Shown here: positions 1-7,500 of the stretch, piece after piece
Layout of the letters: every line of letters starts with the position of its first letter
Numbering within the stretch: the first letter of the stretch is position 1
NCBI GenBank assembly: GCA_902494345.1
Contig: CABUSV010000001.1
Location: 62,001-126,000 of the forward strand
Length of the DNA stretch: 64,000 nucleotides
Reading direction: 5' to 3'
Source: an uncultured Collinsella sp.
Lineage (GTDB): Bacteria > Actinomycetota > Coriobacteriia > Coriobacteriales > Coriobacteriaceae
Translations under genes and position numbers: made by a program
The notes under the pieces: generated by a model
The model's database searches: none
What the model was told of the DNA's origin: nothing
What the model saw: only the letters and a program-made list of their open reading frames with translations

Positions 1-1061
1 TTGTAAAGGCGACACCGGTTGCCTGCGTGGTGGTCCTGCTGCTCATTTGGTTGGGGTCGGCGCGTGTGAGCATCGCGGCGGTCTTTTTGATGGCACTGCC
101 GGGCGTATATTTCTCGCTGGTCGAGGGCTTGGTGCAAGTGGATAAGCCGCTGGAGCAGATGTTTCGTCTGCATGGCGTGCGGGGCTGGCGACTGTTTTGC
201 GCCCACACCTGGCGCGAAGTCCTGCCGTTTGTGCTTTCGTGCGCCCGCGCCGTGATTGGCATGAGCTGGAAGGCCGGCGTGGCGGCGGAGCTGATCGGCA
301 TGGCGGTGGGCACCGTGGGTGAGCGCATCTATCAGGCAAAGCTTTTGATTGAGACGGCTGATCTGCTGGCGTGGACCGTGCTGGTCGTTGCCGCCTCGTG
401 GGCGTGTGAGCGCGTGCTGGTGTGGCTGCTGCGGGTTTCGGGACCCGTGGCGTGGCGCGCGGCCGTGCGGGCGCATGGGCATGGACTGCGCGGGCGTGCG
501 GGGGCTGCGAGCGATGGCGCTGCAGCGGAGCTTGCGCTTGCCGTGGGCGATCGCGCGCCCTGGGCGCCGGCGCTGGATGGTCTGGTGCTCAACGTGCCTG
601 CGGGTGGGCGTATCTGTGTGATGGGCACCTCGGGCGTGGGCAAGTCGACGCTGCTTGCGCTGGCGGCGGGGGAGTGCGCGCCGTGCTCCATGGTGTTTCA
701 GGATGTGCGCCTGGTAGAGGGCGCCTCGGCTTTGGATAACGTGCTGGTGTGCGCCGACGCGCGCGTGGACGCCTCGAGTGCCGCGGCCCTGTTGCGCCTG
801 CTGGTGCCGGGGGTCGATGTGCATGCTCGTGTGGCCGAGCTCTCGGGCGGGCAGCGCCGTCGCGTCGAGATTGCCCGAGCCCTGCTGTGTCCGGGCGGCG
901 CAGTGATTCTGGACGAGCCCTTTACCGGCCTGGATGCCGCCGCGCGCGATGCGACGGCCGAGGTCGTGCTCGACTTGCTCGACGGTCGTATGCTGTTGCT
1001 TGCCACGCACGATGTCGCCGACGCTCAGGCCCTCAATATCTCGGACATCATCACGCTCTAA
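1..1061 (+). CDS. ABC transporter permease-ATPase fusion, 5' truncated by window edge
   Basis: The frame is open to base 3, so the start lies outside the window. The first ~140 visible residues are hydrophobic and resemble the inner-membrane subunit of SsuC/TauC-type (nitrate/sulfonate/taurine family) importers, including the region that carries the EAA loop. After a short Ala/Gly-rich linker comes an ATP-binding domain: Walker A GTSGVGKST near base 621, signature LSGGQRRRVEIARALL near 838, Walker B VILDEPFTGLD near 902, and an H-loop LLATHD. Importer permease and ATPase are usually separate polypeptides, so this single-chain arrangement is unusual. The ATPase part is short (about 175 residues). 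The substrate cannot be told, and a binding protein gene, if present, lies upstream of the window. Confidence 0.85.
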   Translation, partial: VKATPVACVVVLLLIWLGSARVSIAAVFLMALPGVYFSLVEGLVQVDKPLEQMFRLHGVRGWRLFCAHTWREVLPFVLSCARAVIGMSWKAGVAAELIGMAVGTVGERIYQAKLLIETADLLAWTVLVVAASWACERVLVWLLRVSGPVAWRAAVRAHGHGLRGRAGAASDGAAAELALAVGDRAPWAPALDGLVLNVPAGGRICVMGTSGVGKSTLLALAAGECAPCSMVFQDVRLVEGASALDNVLVCADARVDASSAAALLRLLVPGVDVHARVAELSGGQRRRVEIARALLCPGGAVILDEPFTGLDAAARDATAEVVLDLLDGRMLLLATHDVADAQALNISDIITL

Positions 1062-1135
1062 ATACTTACTCAGCAACAAAATGATCCGTTTTTTTCTCCG
1101 TCCCCATAGGGTTGGGTATGGTATTCTATCTGCGG

Positions 1136-1164
1136 GGTAATACTTAGGATTACCAAGTAATACC
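1136..1164. promoter_or_regulatory. operator-like inverted repeat upstream of antitoxin gene
   Basis: GGTAAT (1136-1141) and ATTACC (1149-1154) form an inverted repeat, followed by AAGTAATACC (1155-1164), which repeats the half site. It lies about 115 bp before the RelB/DinJ-like start codon. Antitoxins of this family commonly autoregulate through upstream palindromes, so an operator is plausible, but there is no direct evidence. Confidence 0.35.
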
Positions 1165-1185
1165 AACGCAGTAGAAACAAACTCC

Positions 1186-1244
1186 AGATGCGGGCCAATC
1201 GGGTTGCCTTCACAGCCCGTCGCCCAGCCGCGCGGCCCGCATCT
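1186..1244 (+). other. stem-forming leader upstream of antitoxin
   Basis: AGATGCGGGCC (1186-1196) is perfectly complementary to GGCCCGCATCT (1234-1244), with a smaller CGGG/CCCG stem inside the 37-nt loop. It would form a stable leader hairpin ending 35 bp before the start codon at 1279. No known riboswitch is recognised. Confidence 0.4.
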
Positions 1245-1278
1245 ATCCGCACTACCGTCGTTTCAAAAAGGAAGCGCC

Positions 1279-1500
1279 ATGGCAGAACACATGACCCCGG
1301 TTGTCGCGAAGGTCTTGCCCGAGGAAAAGGCAGCCTTCGCGGCGGCAACCCAGCTCGTGGGCACCACGCCGTCCAACGCCATCCGCATGTTCATCGCCGC
1401 CTTCAATCGCTGCGGTACCTTCCCGTTCGACATCTCGCCCAACGGGGCCTTTGGTAAAGACTGTCCCCAACAGCTAGTCGTTGAAGAACGTCCCCAATGA
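1279..1500 (+). CDS. RelB/DinJ-family antitoxin-like protein, C-terminus apparently replaced
   Basis: A 73-residue protein. Residues 1-52 match the RelB/DinJ ribbon-helix-helix pattern: a variable N-terminal strand, then helices around PSNAIRMFIAAF and the typical GTFPFDI ending. The start at 1279 follows AAAAGGAAG with good spacing. Family members normally continue with a toxin-binding helix. Here the last ~19 residues are encoded by the GTCCCCAA/CTAGTCGTTG palindromic repeat, and the stop TGA lies inside the palindrome loop. No RelE/YafQ-type toxin gene follows, since the next gene is a membrane protease. It is either an orphan DNA-binding antitoxin or the remnant of a toxin-antitoxin pair disrupted by the repeat. 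Confidence 0.6.
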   Translation: MAEHMTPVVAKVLPEEKAAFAAATQLVGTTPSNAIRMFIAAFNRCGTFPFDISPNGAFGKDCPQQLVVEERPQ

Positions 1501-1521
1501 CTAGTCGTTGGGGACGTTCTT
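1484..1521. repeat. 38-bp near-perfect palindrome (GGGGACG family)
   Basis: Arms AAGAACGTCCCCAA (1484-1497) and TTGGGGACGTTCTT (1508-1521) are perfect 14-bp complements. The 10-nt centre TGACTAGTCG is itself nearly palindromic. A partial extra copy of CTAGTCGTTG lies just upstream (1474-1483). There is no U-run, so it is not a classical terminator. It overlaps the antitoxin stop codon. Other GGGACGG-centred palindromes occur in the window. Confidence 0.8.
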
Positions 1522-1550
1522 AAATGACTACCTGTCGGGAGGAGGTTGGC

Positions 1551-2462
1551 ATGCTCAATGCGATGATTTGGGCGCTTGCCTGTTTTGGCGTTGTCGCTGC
1601 CGATATTGCCCTGAGCGTCGTTTTGTTCTCCGCCCTTGGCGCTGCATCGGTGTTCATGGGTTTTTCGATCGATGACCTCGACATTCAATTGCTCCAGGCC
1701 GTCGCGCAGACGGCATCGTTTTTGATGGCGCTGCTGTGGTGGCGCTATCTGTGGCCGCGTTCGTTTATGGCACGCCGGCAAAGCGAACATCCGCTCGGCG
1801 GGGGAGCGCGTGGGGCGTGGAAGCGTATCGCCTGCGTTATCGTGATCGGCCTGGCCCTGCAGGTGGTCGTTGGCTACGTGACCGACGCCGTGCTGTCGCT
1901 GTTGCCCGAGGCGGCGGCCGACTACAGCGAGCTTGTCGAGGAAACGGGCATGGGCGACACCAGCTATCTCGCCGTCCTGACTACGGTGCTCGGCGCCCCA
2001 TTTTGTGAGGAGCTACTGGTGCGCGGCATTATTTTTGAGTTTTCGCTCCGAGCGTTTAATCCGCAGTGCCGCCCACTTTGGAAGCGCCGGCGTCGTGCGA
2101 GCGCGCAGGACGGCGCCATGGTGCCCTGGGCGGCCCCAAGCGCGTGGGGTATCGCCGCGGCGATTGTGCTGCAGGCGGCAATCTTCGGTTTTATGCACAT
2201 GAATTGGGTGCAGGGTTGCTACGCGGGTGCCGCCGGCCTCATCTTTGGTTGGGTGCTCGTGACGACCGGAAAGCTCCGCTACACGATCCTGCTGCACTTT
2301 GCCTTTAATGCCGGGTCGTATCTCATGACGTTGCTCTGGTTTGTGAACGCGCCGTTCGACGTGGCAATTACGGTCGCCATCGCCGGCGTCATCCTCGTTG
2401 AGGCAATGCGCTCGCTGCGCCACGCGTGTGGGATGGACGCAGCGAGCGCACCGCTGCCCTAG
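1551..2462 (+). CDS. CPBP-family intramembrane metalloprotease
   Basis: A 303-residue multi-pass membrane protein. The three family motifs are present: CEELLVRG (the EExxxR box, about residues 152-158), FGFMHMN (FxxxH, about 212-218) and HFAFN (HxxxN, about 248-252). These supply the glutamates and histidines of the intramembrane active site in the CAAX protease/bacteriocin-processing (Abi) family. The substrate is unknown; relatives process peptides or provide immunity to bacteriocins. The start at 1551 is chosen because GGGAGGAGG sits 5 bp before it; an earlier ATG at 1524 lies next to the palindrome and has no ribosome site. It ends tail-to-tail with the next gene, both stop codons being read from the same CTAG. 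Confidence 0.88.
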   Translation: MLNAMIWALACFGVVAADIALSVVLFSALGAASVFMGFSIDDLDIQLLQAVAQTASFLMALLWWRYLWPRSFMARRQSEHPLGGGARGAWKRIACVIVIGLALQVVVGYVTDAVLSLLPEAAADYSELVEETGMGDTSYLAVLTTVLGAPFCEELLVRGIIFEFSLRAFNPQCRPLWKRRRRASAQDGAMVPWAAPSAWGIAAAIVLQAAIFGFMHMNWVQGCYAGAAGLIFGWVLVTTGKLRYTILLHFAFNAGSYLMTLLWFVNAPFDVAITVAIAGVILVEAMRSLRHACGMDAASAPLP

Positions 2463-4594
2463 TTGCGACGCCCGCCTCCGTTGGCGCCCTGCCGTCCCTG
2501 GGCCGCGCGATTGCGACCGGCAGTGTTCTGTGCGCGCGACATGCCGCCGTGGCCCTTGCTGCCCTTGGGCCCCTTGCCGGCGGAGCCAGCGTGGGCCTTA
2601 CCGTCTTTCTTGCCAGTGCCGTGTCCGCCGCTGGTCGATGTCTCGCCCGGGCGCGGCGGCACGGGACGAATCAGGCAATGCTTGGTGTAGCCAATCAGAT
2701 CGCGGCGGCCGGCTTTTTCCAGCGCCTCGCGCACCAGCTTGTAGTTCTCGGGCTTGCGATATTGGATGAGCGCACGCTGCATGGCCTTCTCGTGCGGGTC
2801 GCGCGCCACATAGATCGGCTGCATGGTACGCGGATCTACGCCGGTGTAGTACATGCACGTCGACATGGTGGACGGCGTTGGGTAGAAGTCCTGCACCTGT
2901 TCGGGCATGTAGCCCATGTCGCGTACGGCCTCGGCAAGGTCCACGGCTTCCTTCATCGTCGAGCCGGGGTGGCTCGAGATCAGGTACGGCACCACGTACT
3001 GCTTGAGTCCGTATTCACGGTTCAAGCGTTCAAATTTACGGCAGAACGCATCGTAGACGGCTCGGCTCGGCTTGCCCATCACGGAGAGCACCGCATCGCT
3101 CACGTGCTCGGGTGCCACGCGTAGTTGGCCCGAGACATGGTGCTCTAACAGCTCGCGCAAAAACTCGTCCGAGGCATCGGCCATGGTGTAGTCAAAACGG
3201 ATGCCGCTGCGGACAAAGACCTTCTTGACGCCCGGCAGCTGGCGCAGGTCGCGCAACAGCTGCGTGTAGCCGCTTTCGTCGACCACCATGTTCTTGCACA
3301 CGCTCGGCCACAGGCAGCGCTTGTTCTTGCACACGCCGTGCTTGAGCTGCTTGTCGCAGGCGGGACGGCTAAAGTTGGCCGTCGGTCCACCCACGTCGTT
3401 GATGTAGCCCTTAAACTCGGGATCGCGCGTGAGCAGCTCGGCCTCGCGCATGATCGAGTCGTGGCTGCGCATCTGCAACACGCGGCCTTGGTGGAAGGTG
3501 AGCGCGCAAAACGAGCACTCGCCAAAGCACCCGCGGTTGGAGCTAATCGAAAACTTGATCTCGGCAAAGGCCGGCACGCCGCCCGCCGCGTCGTAGTCGG
3601 GGTGCCAATCGCGTGCGTAGGGGAGCTCGGCCACCTCGTCCATCTCGTCGGTGGTGAGTGTCGCCGACGGCGGGTTTTGCACCACATAGACGTTGTTGGG
3701 GTAGGGCTCTACCAGACGATGGCCGGTGATGGGGTCCATGTTCTGCTGCTGCACGTTAAAGCTGCGCGCGTAGTTGAGCTTGTCGGCGGCAAGGTCGTCC
3801 CAGCTGGGCAGCAGGTCGTAGTCGTAGACCTCGTCGAGCGAGCTGGTGCGGTAGACGGTGCCATTGATATAGGTGATCTGATCGACGGGCAGCCCTGCGT
3901 CGAGCGCGTCGGCGATCTCGACAATCGCGTGCTCGCCCATACCGTAGATGAGGATGTCGGCGCCCGAGTCGAGCAGTACCGAGCGTTTAAGCTTGTCCTG
4001 CCAGTAGTCGTAGTGGGCCAGGCGGCGCAGGCTCGCCTCGATGCCACCGATAATGATGGGAGCGTCCTTAAACGTCTGGCGGATGAGGTTGCCGTAGACC
4101 GTGACGGCACGGTTGGGGCGGTGCCCCTCCTCGCCGCCGGGGGTATAGGCGTCGGTGTGGCGGCGGTGCTTGGTCACCGAATAGTGGTTGACCATGGAGT
4201 CCATGTTACCGGCACTGACGAGAAAGCCCAGGCGCGGCTCGCCGAGCACGGTGATGCTGGCGGGGTCGGTCCAGTCGGGCTGGCAGATGATGCCAACTTT
4301 GTAGCCGTGCGCGTCGAGTACGCGGCTGATGATGGCCATACCAAAGCTGGGGTGGTCCACGTAGGCGTCGCCGCAGATGTAGACAAAGTCACACTGGTCC
4401 CAACCGCGCGCGTCCATATCGGCGCGGCTGACGGGGAGGAACTTATCGCGGCCCGGGCGCCAGGGACGGGCGGGCGCTGCCGGGGTATGAGCGGCGTGGC
4501 CGCCCTGGGCCTTGCCGCCGCGCTTTTGCTGCTGGCCCTGTTTGCCCTGCTGACTGCGCTGGTTATTCTGAGCGTGCTGAGGCTTTTTTGCCAC
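2459..4594 (-). CDS. YgiQ-family radical SAM protein
   Basis: A 711-residue protein. Its Cys triad RGCFGECSFCALTF (CxxxCxxC, about residues 353-360) binds the 4Fe-4S cluster that cleaves S-adenosylmethionine. Around it are long YgiQ blocks, including a cobalamin-binding-like N-terminal region and the downstream Cys-rich segment with VCKNKRC. The reaction catalysed by YgiQ proteins is not established. Both termini are low complexity: a Gln/Lys/Gly-rich head of ~45 residues and a Gly/Lys/Ser/Arg-rich tail of ~60 residues, likely disordered. The start GTG at 4594 has GGGAGGG just upstream. Its stop overlaps that of the convergent protease gene by four bases. Confidence 0.9.
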   Translation of the reverse strand: MAKKPQHAQNNQRSQQGKQGQQQKRGGKAQGGHAAHTPAAPARPWRPGRDKFLPVSRADMDARGWDQCDFVYICGDAYVDHPSFGMAIISRVLDAHGYKVGIICQPDWTDPASITVLGEPRLGFLVSAGNMDSMVNHYSVTKHRRHTDAYTPGGEEGHRPNRAVTVYGNLIRQTFKDAPIIIGGIEASLRRLAHYDYWQDKLKRSVLLDSGADILIYGMGEHAIVEIADALDAGLPVDQITYINGTVYRTSSLDEVYDYDLLPSWDDLAADKLNYARSFNVQQQNMDPITGHRLVEPYPNNVYVVQNPPSATLTTDEMDEVAELPYARDWHPDYDAAGGVPAFAEIKFSISSNRGCFGECSFCALTFHQGRVLQMRSHDSIMREAELLTRDPEFKGYINDVGGPTANFSRPACDKQLKHGVCKNKRCLWPSVCKNMVVDESGYTQLLRDLRQLPGVKKVFVRSGIRFDYTMADASDEFLRELLEHHVSGQLRVAPEHVSDAVLSVMGKPSRAVYDAFCRKFERLNREYGLKQYVVPYLISSHPGSTMKEAVDLAEAVRDMGYMPEQVQDFYPTPSTMSTCMYYTGVDPRTMQPIYVARDPHEKAMQRALIQYRKPENYKLVREALEKAGRRDLIGYTKHCLIRPVPPRPGETSTSGGHGTGKKDGKAHAGSAGKGPKGSKGHGGMSRAQNTAGRNRAAQGRQGANGGGRRN

Positions 4595-4631
4595 GATCCC
4601 TCCCGGTGTTTGTATGCTGCACGTAATTGTA

Positions 4632-4666
4632 ACCAGTCTTTTTGGGACGGGGCTAAAAAGACTGGT
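4632..4666. repeat. palindrome with GGGACGGGG loop in a divergent promoter region
   Basis: ACCAGTCTTTTT (4632-4643) and AAAAAGACTGGT (4655-4666) are perfect 12-bp complements around GGGACGGGGCT. It lies between the divergent YgiQ and YoaK genes, so it is not a normal terminator position. The loop is shared with other palindromes in this window. Confidence 0.7.
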
Positions 4667-4847
4667 GGAGTACATGGGCTGTCGGATCGGCGTGTCGATG
4701 CGGGTGCCGTTTGTTTCCAGACTGTGTATCCCCGTGTCGAAGGAGCCGTCTCGCGCGCACGCCATGTTGTCAATGGGTTACAGTATGAACGGCGGCTATG
4801 TTTCCGCCAACGCACGAGAGGGTCGTCAACAAGGAGGATGCACGACG

Positions 4848-5564
4848 ATGCAGCGTGCCAAACAGATATCGGAGTCTATTGAGCTGGGCATCATCTTGGC
4901 GCTCGCCGGTGGCTTTATGGACGTGTATTCGTACATTGGGCGCGACCATGTTTTCGCAAACGCGCAGACGGGCAACATCCTGCTCGTGGGCGTGAGCATC
5001 TCGGAAGGCAACTGGGCGCTGGCGGGGCGCTATTTCTTCCCTGTGGTGTCGTTTGCCGTGGGTATTATGCTTGCCGATCTGGTACACGAGCGGTTTGGCA
5101 GCGTGATCCACTGGCGTCAGGTGACGGTGTTCTTTGAAGCCGTCATCTTGCTGGGCGTGAGCTTTATCCCGGGCGGCAATTTCAACCTGCTCGCCAACTG
5201 CCTCACCTCGTTTGCCTGTGGCATGCAGGTCGAGAGCTTCCGCAAGATCCACGGTCACGGCATCGCTACGACCATGTGCATCGGCAACTTGCGCAACGCG
5301 CTGCAAAACGTGGACGATTACATCATCACCCACAGGCGCGGCTTTTTGGAAAACGGCCTGCTGTACTTTGGCGTGATCTTTACCTTTGTGTTTGGCGCCG
5401 TGTTGGGCAACTGGTGTATTGAGCGCATGGGCCTGCACGCCATCGTCGTGGCGAGCTTGCTGCTGTTTGTCGCGTTTGCCATCATGTTCATCGACCGCGA
5501 GCGCGACTTGCGCTTACGCTGGAAGGTTGCGGCCGAGGCTTGGAAAGAGGGCTGTCGAAAGTAA
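4848..5564 (+). CDS. YoaK/DUF1275-family membrane protein
   Basis: A 238-residue protein with about six hydrophobic segments. The opening GGFMDVYSYI and NAQTGNILLVG blocks, and the central CGMQVESFRK, are characteristic of DUF1275 (YoaK). Family function is unknown; members are predicted inner-membrane proteins sometimes grouped with transporters. The start at 4848 has AAGGAGG ten bases upstream. It is a single-gene unit ending in a strong terminator. Confidence 0.85.
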   Translation: MQRAKQISESIELGIILALAGGFMDVYSYIGRDHVFANAQTGNILLVGVSISEGNWALAGRYFFPVVSFAVGIMLADLVHERFGSVIHWRQVTVFFEAVILLGVSFIPGGNFNLLANCLTSFACGMQVESFRKIHGHGIATTMCIGNLRNALQNVDDYIITHRRGFLENGLLYFGVIFTFVFGAVLGNWCIERMGLHAIVVASLLLFVAFAIMFIDRERDLRLRWKVAAEAWKEGCRK

Positions 5565-5570
5565 CCGAAT

Positions 5571-5606
5571 GCGGCAAAGGGGCCGTCCCTTTGCCGCAAT
5601 ATTTTT
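5571..5606 (+). terminator. rho-independent terminator after YoaK gene
   Basis: GCGGCAAAGG (5571-5580) pairs with CCTTTGCCGC (5588-5597) around GGCCGTC and is followed by an A/T-rich run ending ATTTTT. The loop on the other strand reads GACGGCC, resembling the GGGACGG palindrome family. Confidence 0.8.
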
Positions 5607-5614
5607 CATCATCT

Positions 5615-5671
5615 GTTGAAACGCTTTAACAAATTTGACGTTCTCACGTGTTTTTCGTTTCAAAAGCGTTA
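5615..5671. promoter_or_regulatory. paired LacI-like half sites upstream of fucO
   Basis: GTTGAAACGCTTTAAC (5615-5630) and TTTTCGTTTCAAAAGCGTT (5653-5671) share the elements TTGAAACG and AACGCTTT in opposite orientations. Such AACGCTT-type sequences are typical of LacI/CcpA-family operators. They lie 60-115 bp before the fucO start. No regulator gene is adjacent. Confidence 0.4.
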
Positions 5672-5729
5672 GGATGGGACTCATAGCGTGGGGCGTAATG
5701 GGTGCCCCGCACACGATGGGAGGCTATCA

Positions 5730-6896
5730 ATGGCTAATCGTTTCGTTCTCAATACCATCTCTTATCATGGTTCCGGCGCCATCAAGGAGATCCCCGGTGA
5801 GCTCCAGCGTCGCGGCTACAAGAAGATCTTCGTCTGCTCCGACCCCGACCTGGTCAAGTTTGGCGTTACCGCTAAGGTGACCGACGAGCTCGACGCCGCC
5901 GGCATCGCTTGGAGCCTCTACTCCGAGATTAAGCCCAACCCCACGATCCAGAACGTCAAGGACGGCGTCGAGGCCTTCAAGGCCGCCGAGGCTGACGCTA
6001 TCGTGACCATCGGTGGCGGCTCCTCCATGGACACTGCCAAGGCCATCGGCATCATCATCAACAACCCCGAGTTCGCTGATGTCCGCAGCCTCGAGGGCGT
6101 TGCTCCCACTAAGAACCACGCCGTGTTCACCATCGCCGTGCCGACGACCGCCGGTACCGCCGCCGAGGTGACCATCAACTACGTCATCACCGACCCCGAG
6201 AAGGTCCGCAAGTTCGTGTGCGTCGACACCAACGACGCCCCCGAGGTCGCCGTCGTCGACCCCGACATGATGGCCTCCATGCCCGCCGGCCTGACCGCTT
6301 CCACTGGTATGGACGCTCTGACCCACGCCATCGAGGGCTACACCACCAAGGGTGCCTGGGAGCTCTCCGACATGTTCCACTTTGAGGCTATTAAGCTGAT
6401 CAGCGAGAACCTGCGTGACTCCGTCGCCGAGGCCAAGTCCGGCCAGCCCGGCTCCGGCCGCGAGGGCATGGCCCTTGGCCAGTATGTCGCCGGCATGGGC
6501 TTCTCCAACGTTGGCCTGGGCATCGACCACGCCATGGCTCACACCCTGTCCGCTCACTACGACACCCCGCACGGCGTCGCTTGCGCCATGCTGCTGCCGA
6601 TTGCCATGGAGTTCAACAAGCCGGTTTGCGCTGAGCGCCTGGCCAAGGTTGCCGTTGCCATGGGTGTTGACACCACGGGTATGAGCACCGACGAGGCTGC
6701 CGACGCCGCTATCGCCGCCGTCAAGCAGCTTTCCGCCGACGTGAACATCCCGCACGTCTGCGAGGCCATGAAGGCTGACGAGATCGAGGTTCTGGCCAAG
6801 GACGCCATGGCCGACGCCTGCTTCCCGGGCAACCCGCGCGAGGCAACGCTCGACGACGTCATCGAGCTCTTCAAGAAGATCTGCCCGGCTGCCTAA
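5730..6896 (+). CDS. fucO: lactaldehyde reductase / 1,2-propanediol oxidoreductase
   Basis: A 388-residue iron-containing (group III) alcohol dehydrogenase. It matches FucO nearly end to end, for example the blocks NNPEFADVRSLEG, IPTTAGTAAEVT-like AVPTTAGTAAEVTINYVIT, and MALGQYVAGMGFSNVGLG. NAD is bound by the GGGSSMDTAK loop. The iron ligands are expected in GMDALTHAIEG (Asp, His) and in GIDHAMAHT...TPHG (two His). It interconverts L-lactaldehyde and 1,2-propanediol with NADH during anaerobic fucose or rhamnose fermentation. The start at 5730 follows GGGAGG. No fucose catabolic genes are nearby, so it is an isolated, probably operator-controlled gene. Codon use is strongly biased to C-ending codons, suggesting high expression. 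Confidence 0.93.
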   Translation: MANRFVLNTISYHGSGAIKEIPGELQRRGYKKIFVCSDPDLVKFGVTAKVTDELDAAGIAWSLYSEIKPNPTIQNVKDGVEAFKAAEADAIVTIGGGSSMDTAKAIGIIINNPEFADVRSLEGVAPTKNHAVFTIAVPTTAGTAAEVTINYVITDPEKVRKFVCVDTNDAPEVAVVDPDMMASMPAGLTASTGMDALTHAIEGYTTKGAWELSDMFHFEAIKLISENLRDSVAEAKSGQPGSGREGMALGQYVAGMGFSNVGLGIDHAMAHTLSAHYDTPHGVACAMLLPIAMEFNKPVCAERLAKVAVAMGVDTTGMSTDEAADAAIAAVKQLSADVNIPHVCEAMKADEIEVLAKDAMADACFPGNPREATLDDVIELFKKICPAA

Positions 6897-6949
6897 CTCA
6901 GTTTGGTGGCCCTTCGTCCGTAGGTGTATGGTCTTTTGACTTGCCGCTG

Positions 6950-6981
6950 GCCCCGCCGTGCTACGCACGGCGGGGCTTTTT
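6950..6981 (+). terminator. terminator after fucO
   Basis: GCCCCGCCGTG (6950-6960), loop CTACG, CACGGCGGGGC (6966-6976), then TTTTT. Confidence 0.9.
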
Positions 6982-7500
6982 GTGCTGCGTCGATGCCCTG
7001 AGACGGACAAAACCAAGGCTTACTGTCCGCTGCGGATAGGTGGTGCACTTCCCTGCGTGCATTTTTGGGAGTATTCAACAAGCTCTTAAAAATGCATAAC
7101 GTTGTGAATGGGCGGTAGTGACCCGCAGGCGCCCATCGACAGCCATTGTGGGCGGGCTATCGATGAGTGGAGGGGGTTGTTACTGAGTTTCTGCTTTGCG
7201 ACGACCTGCAACACTGCTGCAACCGCGTCGTTTTGTCGTTCGTGATGGGGCCGTTGGGGCCCACGGTGCTGAATACTCCGTTTTTTGCACGGTCCAAGGT
7301 GGGGCACCCTGAGACGAAGCAAAAAGATACCTCATTTCTATGCAAATACCGATAGGATTTATGCAAGATTGAGATTGTAAACCGTGCACGTGCACAAAAC
7401 CGGTGCGGGGACGTCTGGAGGCGGCTCGGCTCCTGGGGCATTGCACGTGCAGAACGGTTAAAATCGGGACTCGGTCTTAGTTTTACTTGGAAGGATGCAT
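6982..7500. other. gene-free intergenic region with several inverted repeats
   Basis: No convincing coding sequence was found. The region holds an imperfect inverted pair (CGTGCATTTTTGGGAGTATTCA at 7056-7077 against 7270-7291), a stem CATCGACAGCC/GGCTATCGATG (7134-7144/7155-7165), and two identical palindromic 10-mers TGCACGTGCA (7385-7394 and 7442-7451) just before the aminopeptidase gene. It could be a decayed MITE plus the regulatory region of the next gene. Confidence 0.5.
7385..7464 (+). promoter_or_regulatory. two TGCACGTGCA operator-like sites and a -10-like box before the M42 gene
   Basis: The self-complementary 10-mer TGCACGTGCA occurs at 7385-7394 and again at 7442-7451, 57 bp apart, flanked by AAACCG and ACGGTT on the outer sides. 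A TAAAAT hexamer (7459-7464) follows directly, 37 bp before the start codon. The layout suggests a dimeric regulator with possible looping. The regulator is unknown. Confidence 0.45.

Noticed and set aside
3338..4882. Long plus-strand ORF opposite the YgiQ gene
   Set aside because: It is the antisense shadow of a clearly conserved gene, has no recognisable domain, and arises from high GC content that removes stop codons.
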